This document shows, piece after piece, positions 25,790 through 35,955 of a stretch of DNA of 64,000 nt. The translations under genes were made by a program, and so were the position numbers. The notes under the pieces are model-generated. The model searched no databases. It was given only the letters and a program-made list of their open reading frames with translations, and was not told the origin of the DNA. The first letter of the stretch is position 1, and each line of letters starts with the position of its first letter. Source of the stretch: an uncultured Lachnospiraceae bacterium (GTDB lineage: Bacteria; Bacillota; Clostridia; Lachnospirales; Lachnospiraceae); NCBI GenBank assembly GCA_910580015.1, contig CAJTVT010000002.1, forward strand, positions 54,041 through 118,040. Reading direction: 5' to 3'.

Positions 25790-28700
25790 TTATTGTGCCT
25801 CCACACACCATTCGTCCGAATATGCGGAATAGCACACTTTCCCATTTATCTTTCTCCAGGTACGGATTTTATAATAATAAACATTGCCTTTCACTAATCC
25901 TTTGTCTGTATAGCTTACTGTGCCTGCACCAGAGAGATTGCTTATCATCTGATATTTTCCGTTCTTGCCTGTTTTCCGATAAACCTTATAACCCTGAGCA
26001 TCCGATACCTTGTTCCACTTGAGAGACGCTTGCCCTGTAGTTGAACGAGATATTTTCGTAAATTTTGTCCCAGTCAATTCTGGCTGAGCGCTTGTCACCG
26101 CAGACCAGGAAGAATATTTCGTGTTTTTCCCAACTGTTTTATACGCCCTCACCTTATAGTAATAGGTTTTTCCAAGTGTAACATTTTTATCCATAAAGGC
26201 CACGGTAGAATTTTCCGTGACCTTTTTTACAGATTTATAATTTCCATTGTAGGAATCTGAGCGGTAAACTTGATAGCCAGACGCGTCTGCACTCTTTTTC
26301 CAAGTCAATTTCACTCCGTTGTAGGATGCTGTGACATTGGTAACTGTGGGTTTATCAATCTTAGTCTCCACCATCATAGCCTTCGAATAACCAGAGTTTT
26401 TCTTTCCTTCGGAAGTCTCCACATAGGAACGTATCTTATAATAGTAGGTCTGTCCTGAAGCAATACCACTGTCCGTCCAATTTAGGGTACTGTTACTCTT
26501 AATCGTCTTCACTTTTTTATAGCCGCCAGTAATTGTATTTGAGCGGTATACATAGCAACCAGTCGCCTTGGAATCCTTCTTCCAGGTCAGCTTCGCTTTT
26601 GTTGTGCCAGAAACGGTGATACTGCTTAATTCTGGCGCCTGCATCTTAATTTCTTTCTTCTTTACACTGGTGTAACTGGAATAATAATTCTTGCCATCCA
26701 CCTTCTTAAAACTGCGGATTCGATAAGAATAAGTATGTCCTGGAATCACCGTTTTGTCCTGATATGTTAAAGTATCAATATCTCTTATACTCTGAATTTT
26801 TGTATATTTGCCAGAATCAGTTTTCCGGTAAATCAAATATCCGTCCACATCTGCTTTCGTCCAACCCAGCGTGATTGTCGCATAATTTTTCAAAGAAAAT
26901 TTCTGCCAAGAAACAGGAGAAATCTGATAATCCACCGTCTTTTCACTGGAACATTTGGAGTAAAAATTTCCAGCGTTTAATTTTAAAAATGCCCGAACTT
27001 TATACGTATAAGTCTTCCCTGGCGTAATCTTTTTATCTTTATAAGAAGTATCTGACAAACTTCTCAGTGTCTTAATCTTCTCATATTTTCCGTCTGCTCC
27101 TTCCTTACGGTACACTTGATATCCTTGAGCACCGCCAACCTCTCCCCAGGAAAGTTTGGTATAGGAATAGTCTTTTTTCGTTGCCTTCAGGGTCGGTTTA
27201 CTTAAAGTGTCTCCTGGAAGAGGGCAAAGTGAGGAAGGCATATCATTGTACACAGGTACCTTAAATACAAAACTGTTGTCTAACGCTCCCATGGATGTAT
27301 AACTGTTGCGAATATTTTTGCTCTCATTATCAGCCGCCAGAAGATTCTGCATGTATTGATGCCAATACAGTCCATGATAGGAATCATCCACATCGAATTT
27401 CTGCAGATAGAACGTATCTTGCCCTTTGGAAATATAATTTTCAGCTGTCTTTTTTGCTCCGCCGTACAGGGCCGCATATCGGGTCGTCCATCCGGCATTT
27501 TTGGCCTCTGTCAAACCACTGATAATCACCTGCTCGCCGATCCCAGTGGCAGAAATATTAAAGTAATTATAATATCCCTCAAACCCAGGATAAGTTCCTG
27601 AAATCAATTTTGAAGTTCCATTGACTCCTTGTTCCTGGCGAACACGGCTTGCCAAAAAATAAGGGCTAACCTTCAGATCTTTTCCAATCTTCATAAACGC
27701 TTTTGCGTAAGTAATCCCACCGCCAGAACCATCCTCCAGTTTTTTATTTGCCATAAAGGTGCCACTTAAAATTTTTTCCACACCAGACTCTGTGTGACAG
27801 GCGCTGTTATAGGTCAACTGCTCAAACTGAAACACAGAATTCTCATTAATAAAATTTCGAGGATCCAGATAATATTTTACAATTGATTCGGACGCCTGCA
27901 CCCAGGTCGTCCCATTCTTAATAATCCACTCCCCAGTAGCCATATTATAATCCTCAGGCGCCGTAGATTTCCACGTAACCGGATGATTGATATCCACAAG
28001 GTTTCTGGAGTTTACCATCTCATTTTTTACAACCTCAGCCCAACTCAACCCTGTGTTCATTGGTACAAAGGTCCAATTTGGATGGATCTGAATTAATTTC
28101 TCAATAAAAGTACGATAGCTTGCTGGAAAAGCAGATAAATCTGTGCTTCCCTTTGGATTTACACTGTTTAAACCCGCTGTCCGATCCTTTTCTGCCTTCT
28201 GACATTCCTCTTTCCACTGTGCCAGTCTGGGATCACCTGTTACCACAGAATCAGATGGAACAAATCCTGTATATTCCACATCTTTCACACCATAGGCTAC
28301 CTGAAACCATACCTCTCCCTCCTGGAAAGTTACCCCTAAAAATCGCACCTGGGAACCACTGGGAAGTGTATGTGTGACAGGTGCATCCTGGGAAGGATCT
28401 TGGAAAATAGAAATCTGCGCTGCATTGGTCAAGACACCATACATATCATACTCTCGGAGCATTTCCCCAAAAGCCTGTTCCTGAAGACGTTCATAGTTAT
28501 CTTCCTGAGTCTTATGCTCCTCTTCTTGCACGGTTTCCTCTTCCAAATTACGTCCCTGTTTGGGCTCTTTGTCCTGCTGTGATTCCTCCTTGGATGGCGC
28601 TTGACCCTCCTGCACAGTGTCTTCCCGCTGCAAATCCCTTTCTTCTGCGTTCGTATCTTCTGAAAAATTCTCCTCCTGTGGCAAATGTTCTTCTTGCACA

Positions 28701-28897
28701 GGATTCCTATCTTTGCTGTCCTCTGTTTCTTCTGTTTCTAATTTCTCATCTTTCTCCTTTGTAATGCTGCTTTCTTCCTGATCTCCCGTCAGAACTGACG
28801 CTGCATATACTGGAACGCTGTTTCCAGAAATATCTGCCGCAAGAACGGCTGCCGCAAGCAGCCAGGCCGCGATCCTGGTTTTATTTCCTAATTTCAT
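25790..28897 (-). CDS. Secreted endo-beta-N-acetylglucosaminidase with SH3 and five FN3 repeats
   Basis: A 1035-residue secreted hydrolase. Signal peptide about 1-32 (AAWLLAAAVLAADISGNSVP, cleaved after VYA). A Glu/Gln-rich stretch (about 40-150) leads to an SH3-like domain (about 158-222) and a glucosaminidase domain (about 265-525) with FIEKLIQIHPNWTFVPMNTG, SRVRQEQGVNG and the stretch around YYNYFNISATG. The C-half holds five fibronectin-III-like repeats, each with a W..V..A.GY.VYR core and a Y.YKVRA end. It cuts glycan strands of peptidoglycan at the cell surface. It is 24 bases behind the FN3 amidase gene. No LPXTG or S-layer motif is seen, so the FN3 repeats probably mediate wall or glycan contact. 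Confidence 0.9.
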   Translation of the reverse strand: MKLGNKTRIAAWLLAAAVLAADISGNSVPVYAASVLTGDQEESSITKEKDEKLETEETEDSKDRNPVQEEHLPQEENFSEDTNAEERDLQREDTVQEGQAPSKEESQQDKEPKQGRNLEEETVQEEEHKTQEDNYERLQEQAFGEMLREYDMYGVLTNAAQISIFQDPSQDAPVTHTLPSGSQVRFLGVTFQEGEVWFQVAYGVKDVEYTGFVPSDSVVTGDPRLAQWKEECQKAEKDRTAGLNSVNPKGSTDLSAFPASYRTFIEKLIQIHPNWTFVPMNTGLSWAEVVKNEMVNSRNLVDINHPVTWKSTAPEDYNMATGEWIIKNGTTWVQASESIVKYYLDPRNFINENSVFQFEQLTYNSACHTESGVEKILSGTFMANKKLEDGSGGGITYAKAFMKIGKDLKVSPYFLASRVRQEQGVNGTSKLISGTYPGFEGYYNYFNISATGIGEQVIISGLTEAKNAGWTTRYAALYGGAKKTAENYISKGQDTFYLQKFDVDDSYHGLYWHQYMQNLLAADNESKNIRNSYTSMGALDNSFVFKVPVYNDMPSSLCPLPGDTLSKPTLKATKKDYSYTKLSWGEVGGAQGYQVYRKEGADGKYEKIKTLRSLSDTSYKDKKITPGKTYTYKVRAFLKLNAGNFYSKCSSEKTVDYQISPVSWQKFSLKNYATITLGWTKADVDGYLIYRKTDSGKYTKIQSIRDIDTLTYQDKTVIPGHTYSYRIRSFKKVDGKNYYSSYTSVKKKEIKMQAPELSSITVSGTTKAKLTWKKDSKATGCYVYRSNTITGGYKKVKTIKSNSTLNWTDSGIASGQTYYYKIRSYVETSEGKKNSGYSKAMMVETKIDKPTVTNVTASYNGVKLTWKKSADASGYQVYRSDSYNGNYKSVKKVTENSTVAFMDKNVTLGKTYYYKVRAYKTVGKNTKYSSWSAVTSAQPELTGTKFTKISRSTTGQASLKWNKVSDAQGYKVYRKTGKNGKYQMISNLSGAGTVSYTDKGLVKGNVYYYKIRTWRKINGKVCYSAYSDEWCVEAQ

Positions 28898-28921
28898 TGA
28901 TTCCTTCCCTTCCCTATTTGA

Positions 28922-31699
28922 TTATCTTTTTTTGCTCTTTACTGCACTGGCTTCTATTTCTGACACTGGGCCATAACTTCCATATCCTACGTATTTCCCC
29001 TTGTTGACAGCACGGATTCGGTAATAATATGTGGTTCCAGCCGTCACACCTGTATCTGTATAACTCGTAGCATCGGCGCTTTCTATGGAAGCGATCTCAG
29101 CAAAACCACTGCTCTTTTTTGTACTTCTCATTACCTGGTAACAATTCGACCCTGCTGCCTTTTCCCAATTCAATGTGATACCGTTTGCCCCAGCCTCTAT
29201 AAAACTAATTTCTACCTTCGGCACATTCACTGCACTTTTCGGACTGGATGCACTGCTGTAACCTCGAACGCCATTTTTGTCTGTAATACATTCTACGGTA
29301 TAATAATAACGCTTTCCTCCAGAGACCTTTTTATCCTCATACTTTGTAATATCGCAATCCCGGATTTCTGCAATCTTTGTATAGACGCCGTTTTTCTTGG
29401 TGCTGCGTTTGATGCCATACGCATAGACGGAAGGATCTTTTTTCCACTTTATCTCCATGGCTCCTGTACTCTTGGATTTCACATAGGTCATTGTGGTTCC
29501 AGTTATCGTCTTTCCTCCCATAGGGCTGCAATACTGGCTGTAACCAGATTTCCCATTCACATTATTGAAAACACGAACTTTATAATAATAAGTCTTTTTC
29601 TCTTTTAAATTCGTATCAATATAGGAGGTTTGTCCATTTTTCACCACTGCAAGATCCTTATAAGTCCCATTTTTCTTCGTGCTTCTCTGGATTTTATAAG
29701 AGTCCGCATTGGGAACCTCTTTCCACTGAATCAACAATGAGGTATTGTCCTGGGAACTGACGCTTATCATAGCAGTCTTTTTTACCACCCAGCCAGAAAC
29801 AACACTGGAATAACTGCTATATCCCTTCTTTTCTGCCCCATCTACTGCACGAATTTTATAGAAGTAATCCTTATGTTTCTGTATATTTTTGTCATAATAT
29901 GTCCTGTCTGCCCCTGCTGAGATCACAGCAATTTTGCTAAAGGTTCCATTTGCTGCCTCACTGCGCAACAGTTCATATTCTTTCGCTCCCTCCACTGCTT
30001 TCCACTGGATTTTCATTTTCCCATTTTTCGCTGATACATTTGTAAGTTCTGCCTTTGACAGAATGCTAGCTGAACGCACCTTTGAACATTTCGTTTTCGA
30101 CCCATCCGATAATACGGCGCGCACTTTATAATAATAAGTAATTCCTGGTTTTGCTTTCTTATCATCATACACATTGTTCTCTATCTGCGCCATCTTTGTA
30201 AATTTGCCATCTTTAGCGGTGCTCCGATAAACCTGATAGCCAGCAGCACCATACACTGGATCCCATTTTACTCGCAGACACTTACTGTTCTTGGACTGCA
30301 ACCACTTAATCTCTGGCTTTCCTGCTCCCTGTCCCAGACCATAATATCCCACAATTGCCTGTGCATCGGCAACTCCAAGATTCTTTAGCTTCGCATCTGA
30401 ATTTAAGAAATTATTTGCATCCCCTGCATTGCTCAAAAATGCATGTTCTATCAAAACAGCCGGAATTCCTGCCTCTTTGCTTCTGCGTATTACCCCCAAA
30501 TAATCTGCCAGGGAACCGTCTGGATACAATGTATTGTCCTCAGAATTTCGTATCAGTATCCCTCCAGCCCAGGTAGAAAGTCCCAATGCGCTAAGTTTCT
30601 TATAAATCTCTGTGGCAAGTCCCTTTCCTTCTGCACCAATATTTGGCCGGTAATTGCTATTGGGATAGTACACGCCCACCCCAGACGGAACGGAACTGAC
30701 ATTTGAATTTAAATGAAAACTGACATACACATTTGCTTTTTTCTTAACGGCCAACTCCACCCTTTTTGCATTACAGTCAGAAGAGGTAACCAGATAACCA
30801 CCATTTGGACATGCATTGGTATCTCTAGTCATATAGACGGTGACCCCTGCATATTTCTGAAGCTCTGCCTTACAATACTGTGCAATCTTCAGAACTGCTT
30901 CCTCTTCCTTGATGCCATTTCCTCTTGCACCTGCATGGGTACTGTCATGCCCTGGATCCAACATAATAATCTTGCTGCCAGATGCTGAAGGACTTGCTGC
31001 TCTTCCAGAATTCTTGGATTCTGCCTTCGCCTCTTCCAACACATCTTGAAGTGAATTTTCTGACAGTGTTCTTCCATTCTCATCCAATGTCACCACATTG
31101 GCTTCCACGTCTTTGAGAACTTCATCTCCAATGAGCATCTCGTCTGGCTCTGTGTCAATTTCCTGATTTACACCAAACTTTACTTCCATATCAAGCTCTG
31201 CAAAACGGATTTGATATGTCTCGCCGTTCGCCTGATATGTAATGCTTACAAGTTCATAGATCCCTGTCTGCGCCTCTTCGGTAAACGCCATCGTAAATTT
31301 CGCCATGTTATCTGCGATTGCTGAAGCCTCTGTTGTTAATTCCTGTCCATTCTGATCTTGATAACAGAGTTGCGCTTCTTCTATTGTCATATTCTCCTGT
31401 CCCAGGCTTACCGCAATATTTTGTTCCCCTGGAATTGAAATATAAGAATTTTCCTGCATAATAAAGTTCAGCTTTCCTACCTGGACCGCCTGCTGATTGG
31501 TATGCTCTGTTTCGTGTACTTCCTGTTTCTGTTCTGTCCCGGTCTCCTCCTTTTGCGTACTTTCATCCTGAACTTCCTCTTCTCTTTGTAGCTGATGTTC
31601 CTCTTCTGCAATACTCTGTGCCTGCACATTAATCCCAATGGATGATATCATCATACACACTGACAACAGTATTGCCGTCCATCTCTTAGACACTTTCAT
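28922..31699 (-). CDS. Secreted N-acetylmuramoyl-L-alanine amidase with five FN3 repeats
   Basis: A 925-residue protein. Signal peptide about 1-28 (cleavage after VQAQS). An acidic region and a unique beta-rich domain (about 75-200) come next, then Amidase_3 (about 242-455). Zinc and catalytic residues are His251 (DPGHD), a Glu in KEEEAVL (265-267), His329 (VSFHLNSN) and Glu418 (VLIEHAFLSN). The rest is five FN3-like repeats with cores such as AAGYQVYRSTAKDG and YKIQRSTKKNG, and no wall-sorting motif. With the glucosaminidase next to it, it gives the surface-polymer locus two complementary peptidoglycan hydrolases. Confidence 0.93.
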   Translation of the reverse strand: MKVSKRWTAILLSVCMMISSIGINVQAQSIAEEEHQLQREEEVQDESTQKEETGTEQKQEVHETEHTNQQAVQVGKLNFIMQENSYISIPGEQNIAVSLGQENMTIEEAQLCYQDQNGQELTTEASAIADNMAKFTMAFTEEAQTGIYELVSITYQANGETYQIRFAELDMEVKFGVNQEIDTEPDEMLIGDEVLKDVEANVVTLDENGRTLSENSLQDVLEEAKAESKNSGRAASPSASGSKIIMLDPGHDSTHAGARGNGIKEEEAVLKIAQYCKAELQKYAGVTVYMTRDTNACPNGGYLVTSSDCNAKRVELAVKKKANVYVSFHLNSNVSSVPSGVGVYYPNSNYRPNIGAEGKGLATEIYKKLSALGLSTWAGGILIRNSEDNTLYPDGSLADYLGVIRRSKEAGIPAVLIEHAFLSNAGDANNFLNSDAKLKNLGVADAQAIVGYYGLGQGAGKPEIKWLQSKNSKCLRVKWDPVYGAAGYQVYRSTAKDGKFTKMAQIENNVYDDKKAKPGITYYYKVRAVLSDGSKTKCSKVRSASILSKAELTNVSAKNGKMKIQWKAVEGAKEYELLRSEAANGTFSKIAVISAGADRTYYDKNIQKHKDYFYKIRAVDGAEKKGYSSYSSVVSGWVVKKTAMISVSSQDNTSLLIQWKEVPNADSYKIQRSTKKNGTYKDLAVVKNGQTSYIDTNLKEKKTYYYKVRVFNNVNGKSGYSQYCSPMGGKTITGTTMTYVKSKSTGAMEIKWKKDPSVYAYGIKRSTKKNGVYTKIAEIRDCDITKYEDKKVSGGKRYYYTVECITDKNGVRGYSSASSPKSAVNVPKVEISFIEAGANGITLNWEKAAGSNCYQVMRSTKKSSGFAEIASIESADATSYTDTGVTAGTTYYYRIRAVNKGKYVGYGSYGPVSEIEASAVKSKKR

Positions 31700-31840
31700 C
31701 TCTCACACTCCATTTCTACATACTTTTTCATAATCCGTCTCCTATGGTATCACAATTTTTTCAGATTCACAACCTTGGAAAATACATCTTACAAATTTTT
31801 TACATTCTTTCGGAAAGCCTTGTATTTCCTGGGTTTAAAA

Positions 31841-31869
31841 AAGTGTACGGCTATTTTTACCGTACACTT
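31841..31869 (-). terminator. Strong rho-independent terminator after the FN3 protein gene
   Basis: AAGTGTACGG (31841-31850) and CCGTACACTT (31860-31869) form a perfect 10-bp stem. On the minus strand a run of six T residues follows. It lies 39 bases after the stop at 31908 and separates the FN3-amidase unit from the Wzz/LCP unit. Confidence 0.9.
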
Positions 31870-31907
31870 CCAAAATTTACCACGCTCTCTATGACTAATT
31901 TCCTACT

Positions 31908-33179
31908 CTATTTTCGATATGTTTGCCAAAAACAATAATTTCGCGTGCTCTGAAATGTCTTTTTTCCAATTTTTTTATTGGCTGCTACCATAAAATAGTA
32001 TTGTTTCCCAGACTTCAGGTTAGAACTTCCACACTTCTTTACCACCATTGAAGTCTTGGTTGTGCTCGCCACCTTGGTATAACCAGATTTTCGTTTATTT
32101 GATACATATACCGTATAATTGTCTGCACCATCGACCTTGTCCCAGGTCACCTTCATTCCGCTCTTTGTACTTTTCAATTCCACATCAGGCTGTCTAGAAA
32201 AATAAATCCAATCGGACCAGGTTCCTTGCTTCACGCTTCCATTGATTTCAACAAGTCCTTGTACCCTTAACTTTAGAAACCGGTTTCCTTTTAACTTTTC
32301 ACTGGAAAAATATGTATTGTCTGAGTCCCCACTCTTCTTTCCACTGATCAGGGCTTTTTTCCCATTCTCTGTGTAAATCTGATATTTGTATCCATCCGCG
32401 CATTCAGATTTTTTCCAGTGTATCTCCAGGTAGTTAGAGGTAGGGCTCCATAAAAATGCGCGGACCTCCTTCACCTTTGTGGGGAGTACTGGGCAGTCCG
32501 AAATCGCTGTGTTAAAATTACTCAATGCCTGATATCCACTGGCACTCTTGTTCACGGGGCATATTTTAAAATCATATTTTGTATTCTTACTTAGTTTTTT
32601 GATGGTACAAGATTTTACATTTCCAAGATTAATGGTACGTTTCCCATTATTTCCGCTTCCTTTTTTTCCATAAGTCAATTGATATGCATTGGCTCCAGAA
32701 TATTTTTTCCATGATAAAGTAACACTAGTCTCTGTGGCACCAGTCTGTCTCAAATTCTGGATCTTATTGCCAATGGGCGCTGTCACCACCTCCAACACTT
32801 TGGAGGGGGTGCCCCAGGTACATTGATAATCAGGATAACCTGAATTGGTAAATGGTGTCACTCTGACATAATATTTCTTTCCAGCAGTCAGTCCATAAAA
32901 ACTTCCATTGGGTGCAGTTGACCCCATATTATTGGCGCCAAGATTATCCTTCACTCCACTGACAAACTTCTTATTAGCACACAATTCCATTTTATATTGA
33001 ATTTGATTACCTATCACTGCATCCCAACTGATGTCAACTCGATTTGTACCTGCTCCTGTCTGCTTCAGCCCGCCGGCCGTTCCAATGGTTGCTGCTTCCG
33101 ATTTCATACTGACTCCCAAAAATAAAACCCATACCACCATTATGGTACATAATTTTATAAATCTCTTTCTTTTCTCCAT
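31908..33179 (-). CDS. Secreted fibronectin type III repeat protein
   Basis: Start at the ATG at 33179 (MEKRKRFIKL) because AGGAG lies nine bases upstream; the ATG at 33188 abuts that site too closely. It has 423 residues. Signal peptide about 1-29 (LCTIMVVWVLFLGVSMKSEA). Four FN3-like domains follow, with ISWDAVIGNQIQYKMEL, VTLSWKKYSGANAYQL, IHWKKSECADGYKYQI and VTWDKVDGADNYTVYV. There is no catalytic domain, transmembrane anchor or sorting signal. It shares the FN3 type of the two neighbouring hydrolases and may be a binding or structural surface protein. It follows the LCP gene by about 40 bases. Confidence 0.8.
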   Translation of the reverse strand: MEKRKRFIKLCTIMVVWVLFLGVSMKSEAATIGTAGGLKQTGAGTNRVDISWDAVIGNQIQYKMELCANKKFVSGVKDNLGANNMGSTAPNGSFYGLTAGKKYYVRVTPFTNSGYPDYQCTWGTPSKVLEVVTAPIGNKIQNLRQTGATETSVTLSWKKYSGANAYQLTYGKKGSGNNGKRTINLGNVKSCTIKKLSKNTKYDFKICPVNKSASGYQALSNFNTAISDCPVLPTKVKEVRAFLWSPTSNYLEIHWKKSECADGYKYQIYTENGKKALISGKKSGDSDNTYFSSEKLKGNRFLKLRVQGLVEINGSVKQGTWSDWIYFSRQPDVELKSTKSGMKVTWDKVDGADNYTVYVSNKRKSGYTKVASTTKTSMVVKKCGSSNLKSGKQYYFMVAANKKIGKKTFQSTRNYCFWQTYRK

Positions 33180-33218
33180 AACTTTCATCTCCTGCCTACA
33201 GAACCACTCCTACTTCCA

Positions 33219-34292
33219 TTAATAACCTGTATTGGTATGAATTGTCTCACTTAACTCCTTCACCGTCTGGGATGGAGTATATGTCTCATTGGCATACAAA
33301 AATTGATGAAGCTTGATCACATTGCTTTCCAGATCGATTGGTATTACCATATCTCCCATGCTTCCCACATCATGAGATTCCTTGTCAAATGGAAATCCTG
33401 TATTTTCTCCCATATGATATTTTCCCACATCACTGGCCAGACTTAATAATTCTGTGGGACTTAAGCTGGTGGAAACCTGAGGCAATAATTTGTCCATAAG
33501 GCTGTTAAGTGTTAACAGATCGCACTGTTGGGCTTTTTCAAACATTTTGGTGATCACGTTCCTCTGTCGCTCTGTTCTTGCATAATCAAGTCCCACATAA
33601 CGGATTCTTGCATAGGCGGTCGCCTGCACACCATCCAAGTGCACATTCTGCCCAGATGAAACATTTTCACTATTATGTCCTGTTACCCGATTTGTCTCCA
33701 CAAGATAGCCATTCAGCCACTCCGCTTCCTCTGGTGATAACGTATCAATTTCAATTCCCCCCAACAAATCAATCGCATCTACCAATGCGTTGAAATCCAC
33801 GCTTACATAGTCCGTAATATCCAAATCCAGATTTTTATTTAACATCTCAATGGCCTGTTTCGGACCTCCGTTGGCATATGCGGCATTTGCCTTGCGGAAT
33901 TTATTTTGGTCAATATCCAGGTACGTATCACGATACACGGAAACCATCTTGATTTCTCCAGTTTCTTTATTGATACTTACCACAATGATCGTGTCGCTGT
34001 TTCCATTTTCATAGCTGCCCATGGAACGGTTGTCCAATCCAAACACCGCAATATTTTCATACCCTTCCAGAGTCTTCTTTGTCTCTGGTTCCAGCTTATT
34101 AATCTTAACATCTTTATCCTTAATGACTGTCTTTCCCATTTTTTCATATTTACTCCAGGAAAATGCGACAGGAATTAAGAGTATTGCTAATAAAACAACG
34201 ATTACCATAAAAACAATTTTTATCACCTGTCTCTTTTTTCTGCTGGTTTTCTTCTTACCGCTGCTGCGGCTTTTTTGTGCATCTCTTGCCAT
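33219..34292 (-). CDS. LytR-CpsA-Psr (LCP) family cell-wall polymer ligase
   Basis: A 357-residue protein. Basic N-tail (1-25), one membrane anchor (about 26-45) and the LCP domain (about 75-320) with IAVFGLDNRSM, SDTIIVVSINKETGEIKMVS, VYRDTYLDI, VDFNALVDAIDLLGGIEIDT and RIRYVGLDYARTERQRNVI. It shares motif order with the LCP at 19243-20358 throughout. It sits between wzz and the FN3 protein in the polysaccharide locus, so it is the best candidate to attach this locus's polymer to peptidoglycan. AGGAGG precedes the ATG. Confidence 0.94.
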   Translation of the reverse strand: MARDAQKSRSSGKKKTSRKKRQVIKIVFMVIVVLLAILLIPVAFSWSKYEKMGKTVIKDKDVKINKLEPETKKTLEGYENIAVFGLDNRSMGSYENGNSDTIIVVSINKETGEIKMVSVYRDTYLDIDQNKFRKANAAYANGGPKQAIEMLNKNLDLDITDYVSVDFNALVDAIDLLGGIEIDTLSPEEAEWLNGYLVETNRVTGHNSENVSSGQNVHLDGVQATAYARIRYVGLDYARTERQRNVITKMFEKAQQCDLLTLNSLMDKLLPQVSTSLSPTELLSLASDVGKYHMGENTGFPFDKESHDVGSMGDMVIPIDLESNVIKLHQFLYANETYTPSQTVKELSETIHTNTGY

Positions 34293-34408
34293 TTGCGTTT
34301 CCTCCTGATTGATCTTTCCTAATACTTATCATTTTTCATAACGCATGATCCACCTGTACAATCTTTTTCGTCTCCCGCTTATACTTGCCATATTTCATAA
34401 TGTAAAAG

Positions 34409-34417
34409 ATTATAGCA
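34409..34417 (-). promoter_or_regulatory. Extended -10 promoter of the LCP/FN3 unit
   Basis: On the minus strand TGCTATAAT, a perfect TATAAT with the TGn extension, lies about 117 bases upstream of the LCP start. No good -35 is seen, as is common for extended -10 promoters. Confidence 0.55.
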
Positions 34418-34493
34418 CAAAATCAAACTATTTACCAGATTGTTTCTATCGTTTCGCTCTAACTTTGAAAATCACATGCATGATTGCAAGCTT

Positions 34494-35897
34494 CTAGACA
34501 AACACAACCACTCCCAATATATCGCTTTTCTGCTCCTTCACCAAATTAAATTCTTGAAAAATCTCCTCATGTCTGGAAATTCCCTTCTGTTCCACAAATA
34601 AAATATGGCCCGTCTCGATCCCTTCCTTAAGTGAGTCTGCGTCATATAATATATTTGCTCCAACTTTTACCTTAATATTCTGTGCCAAAAGTTCCGTTTT
34701 TAATTGTTCTAGAAGTCCTTTATCGGCTTTCTCATAGGCACTTCCAGTAAGATAAATACTGTCAATTCCTTGATTTCTACAGGAAAGCGCCGTATTTGTG
34801 GCAATCATTTTGATCTGTTGGTCTGCTGTGAGCTTGCGTTTTCCTTTGTTTTTCAAACTCAGGATCAGTTTATCAATCACAGATAGGAATCGTTTTTTCT
34901 GATTAGATAACGTAATCTCTCCTATCAGCCGCACTTTATACATACTATAAATTTCCTCTGCACTTTGCAGTTTTTTGGTAAAAATCATGCTTCCGGCGAT
35001 CCAGGCACATGTGAGAAACGCCCCAACAAACGCCCCCAATATCATATATTTTATGCGAATTTTTGGTTCCTTAATCTCCTCGCTCTCTCCCCGTCTGTCA
35101 TTCATTTCCAACTGAAACAAACGAAGCTGTTGTGCTGACATGTCTTTCTTTAAATTATTGATAATATTTGTAAGTGAATTAATACTATTAAAAACCGTAT
35201 TTTTCTTTTCTACCAGTGCAGAATCCACCACCACATTCTGAGATTCATTCATGAGTTCCAAATCATGAGGCCCTATCTCCTGTAGCTCCTCCTTTTTCTG
35301 TTGCAACGCAGACTTTAATGTCTGAGCAATCGTTTCTAGCTTCCCTGCGTCTGCATATCCCACAGAAATAACGATGGTGTTTTCCTCTCTTGATACTGAC
35401 AATAGCTCTCGGAACTCAGACTGGCTTACGGATAAGCCAGCATCCTGCACTACCTTTTTCGCCATCTCTCCACCATTGATATAATTATAGTACATAGAGG
35501 AAAGACTCTGTGTATAATCCCGTTTACTATCCTTGGTATAATTTATGATATAATCTGATTTTACATAATATTGCATCTCCAGCACAGGCTTGGCATAAGG
35601 ATCCAACTGCAAGAGCGGCGAATTTTCCCGATATGCTTCAAACTCATCCAAACGCACCTGTGTATTCACTGCACGATTCAGCGCCTCCAAATCATCCTGT
35701 TTTAATTTCTCTTTTTCTTTTTCAATATCCACATTCTGTGATGCATGATAAGACCGGACATCCAGCAAATACCGCATTCCTGTCAGTAATACCGCAAAGA
35801 GAATTCCAATGCAAATAATCTGTCTCCATCCCAGCAGCACTTTCCAAAACAATTCTATTAGATCTATTTCACGTTCTGTTCTTTCCTGTGTTTCCAT
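34494..35897 (-). CDS. Wzz-like polysaccharide co-polymerase with degenerate kinase-like C-terminus
   Basis: A 467-residue chain-length determinant. ERTEREIDLIELFWKVLLGW (5-24) and TM1 (about 25-43) open it, an extracellular coiled-coil-rich region spans about 50-280, and TM2 is at about 284-306. A further 160 cytoplasmic residues follow. That tail has the outline of a CpsD/BY-kinase: an ADQQIKMIATNTALSCRNQG entry helix, IYLTGSAYEKADKGLLEQL where the Walker A strand and loop would be, and GHILFVEQKGISRHEE...SDILGVVVF at the end. The Walker A lysine motif and the tyrosine tail are missing. It probably controls polymer length without phosphorylation. No CpsB phosphatase or intact kinase is in the window. 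GGAGG precedes the start. Confidence 0.85.
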   Translation of the reverse strand: METQERTEREIDLIELFWKVLLGWRQIICIGILFAVLLTGMRYLLDVRSYHASQNVDIEKEKEKLKQDDLEALNRAVNTQVRLDEFEAYRENSPLLQLDPYAKPVLEMQYYVKSDYIINYTKDSKRDYTQSLSSMYYNYINGGEMAKKVVQDAGLSVSQSEFRELLSVSREENTIVISVGYADAGKLETIAQTLKSALQQKKEELQEIGPHDLELMNESQNVVVDSALVEKKNTVFNSINSLTNIINNLKKDMSAQQLRLFQLEMNDRRGESEEIKEPKIRIKYMILGAFVGAFLTCAWIAGSMIFTKKLQSAEEIYSMYKVRLIGEITLSNQKKRFLSVIDKLILSLKNKGKRKLTADQQIKMIATNTALSCRNQGIDSIYLTGSAYEKADKGLLEQLKTELLAQNIKVKVGANILYDADSLKEGIETGHILFVEQKGISRHEEIFQEFNLVKEQKSDILGVVVFV

Positions 35898-35955
35898 TTA
35901 AAATTCCTCCATAACAAATTTAACTCATGTGGCGTCTCTGTACATTAACGCTCCT

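Noticed and set aside
26000..33000. CRISPR-like or satellite repeats in the FN3 region
   Set aside because: The periodicity is at the protein level (FN3 modules of about 90 residues) with diverged DNA; there are no spacers or exact direct repeats.
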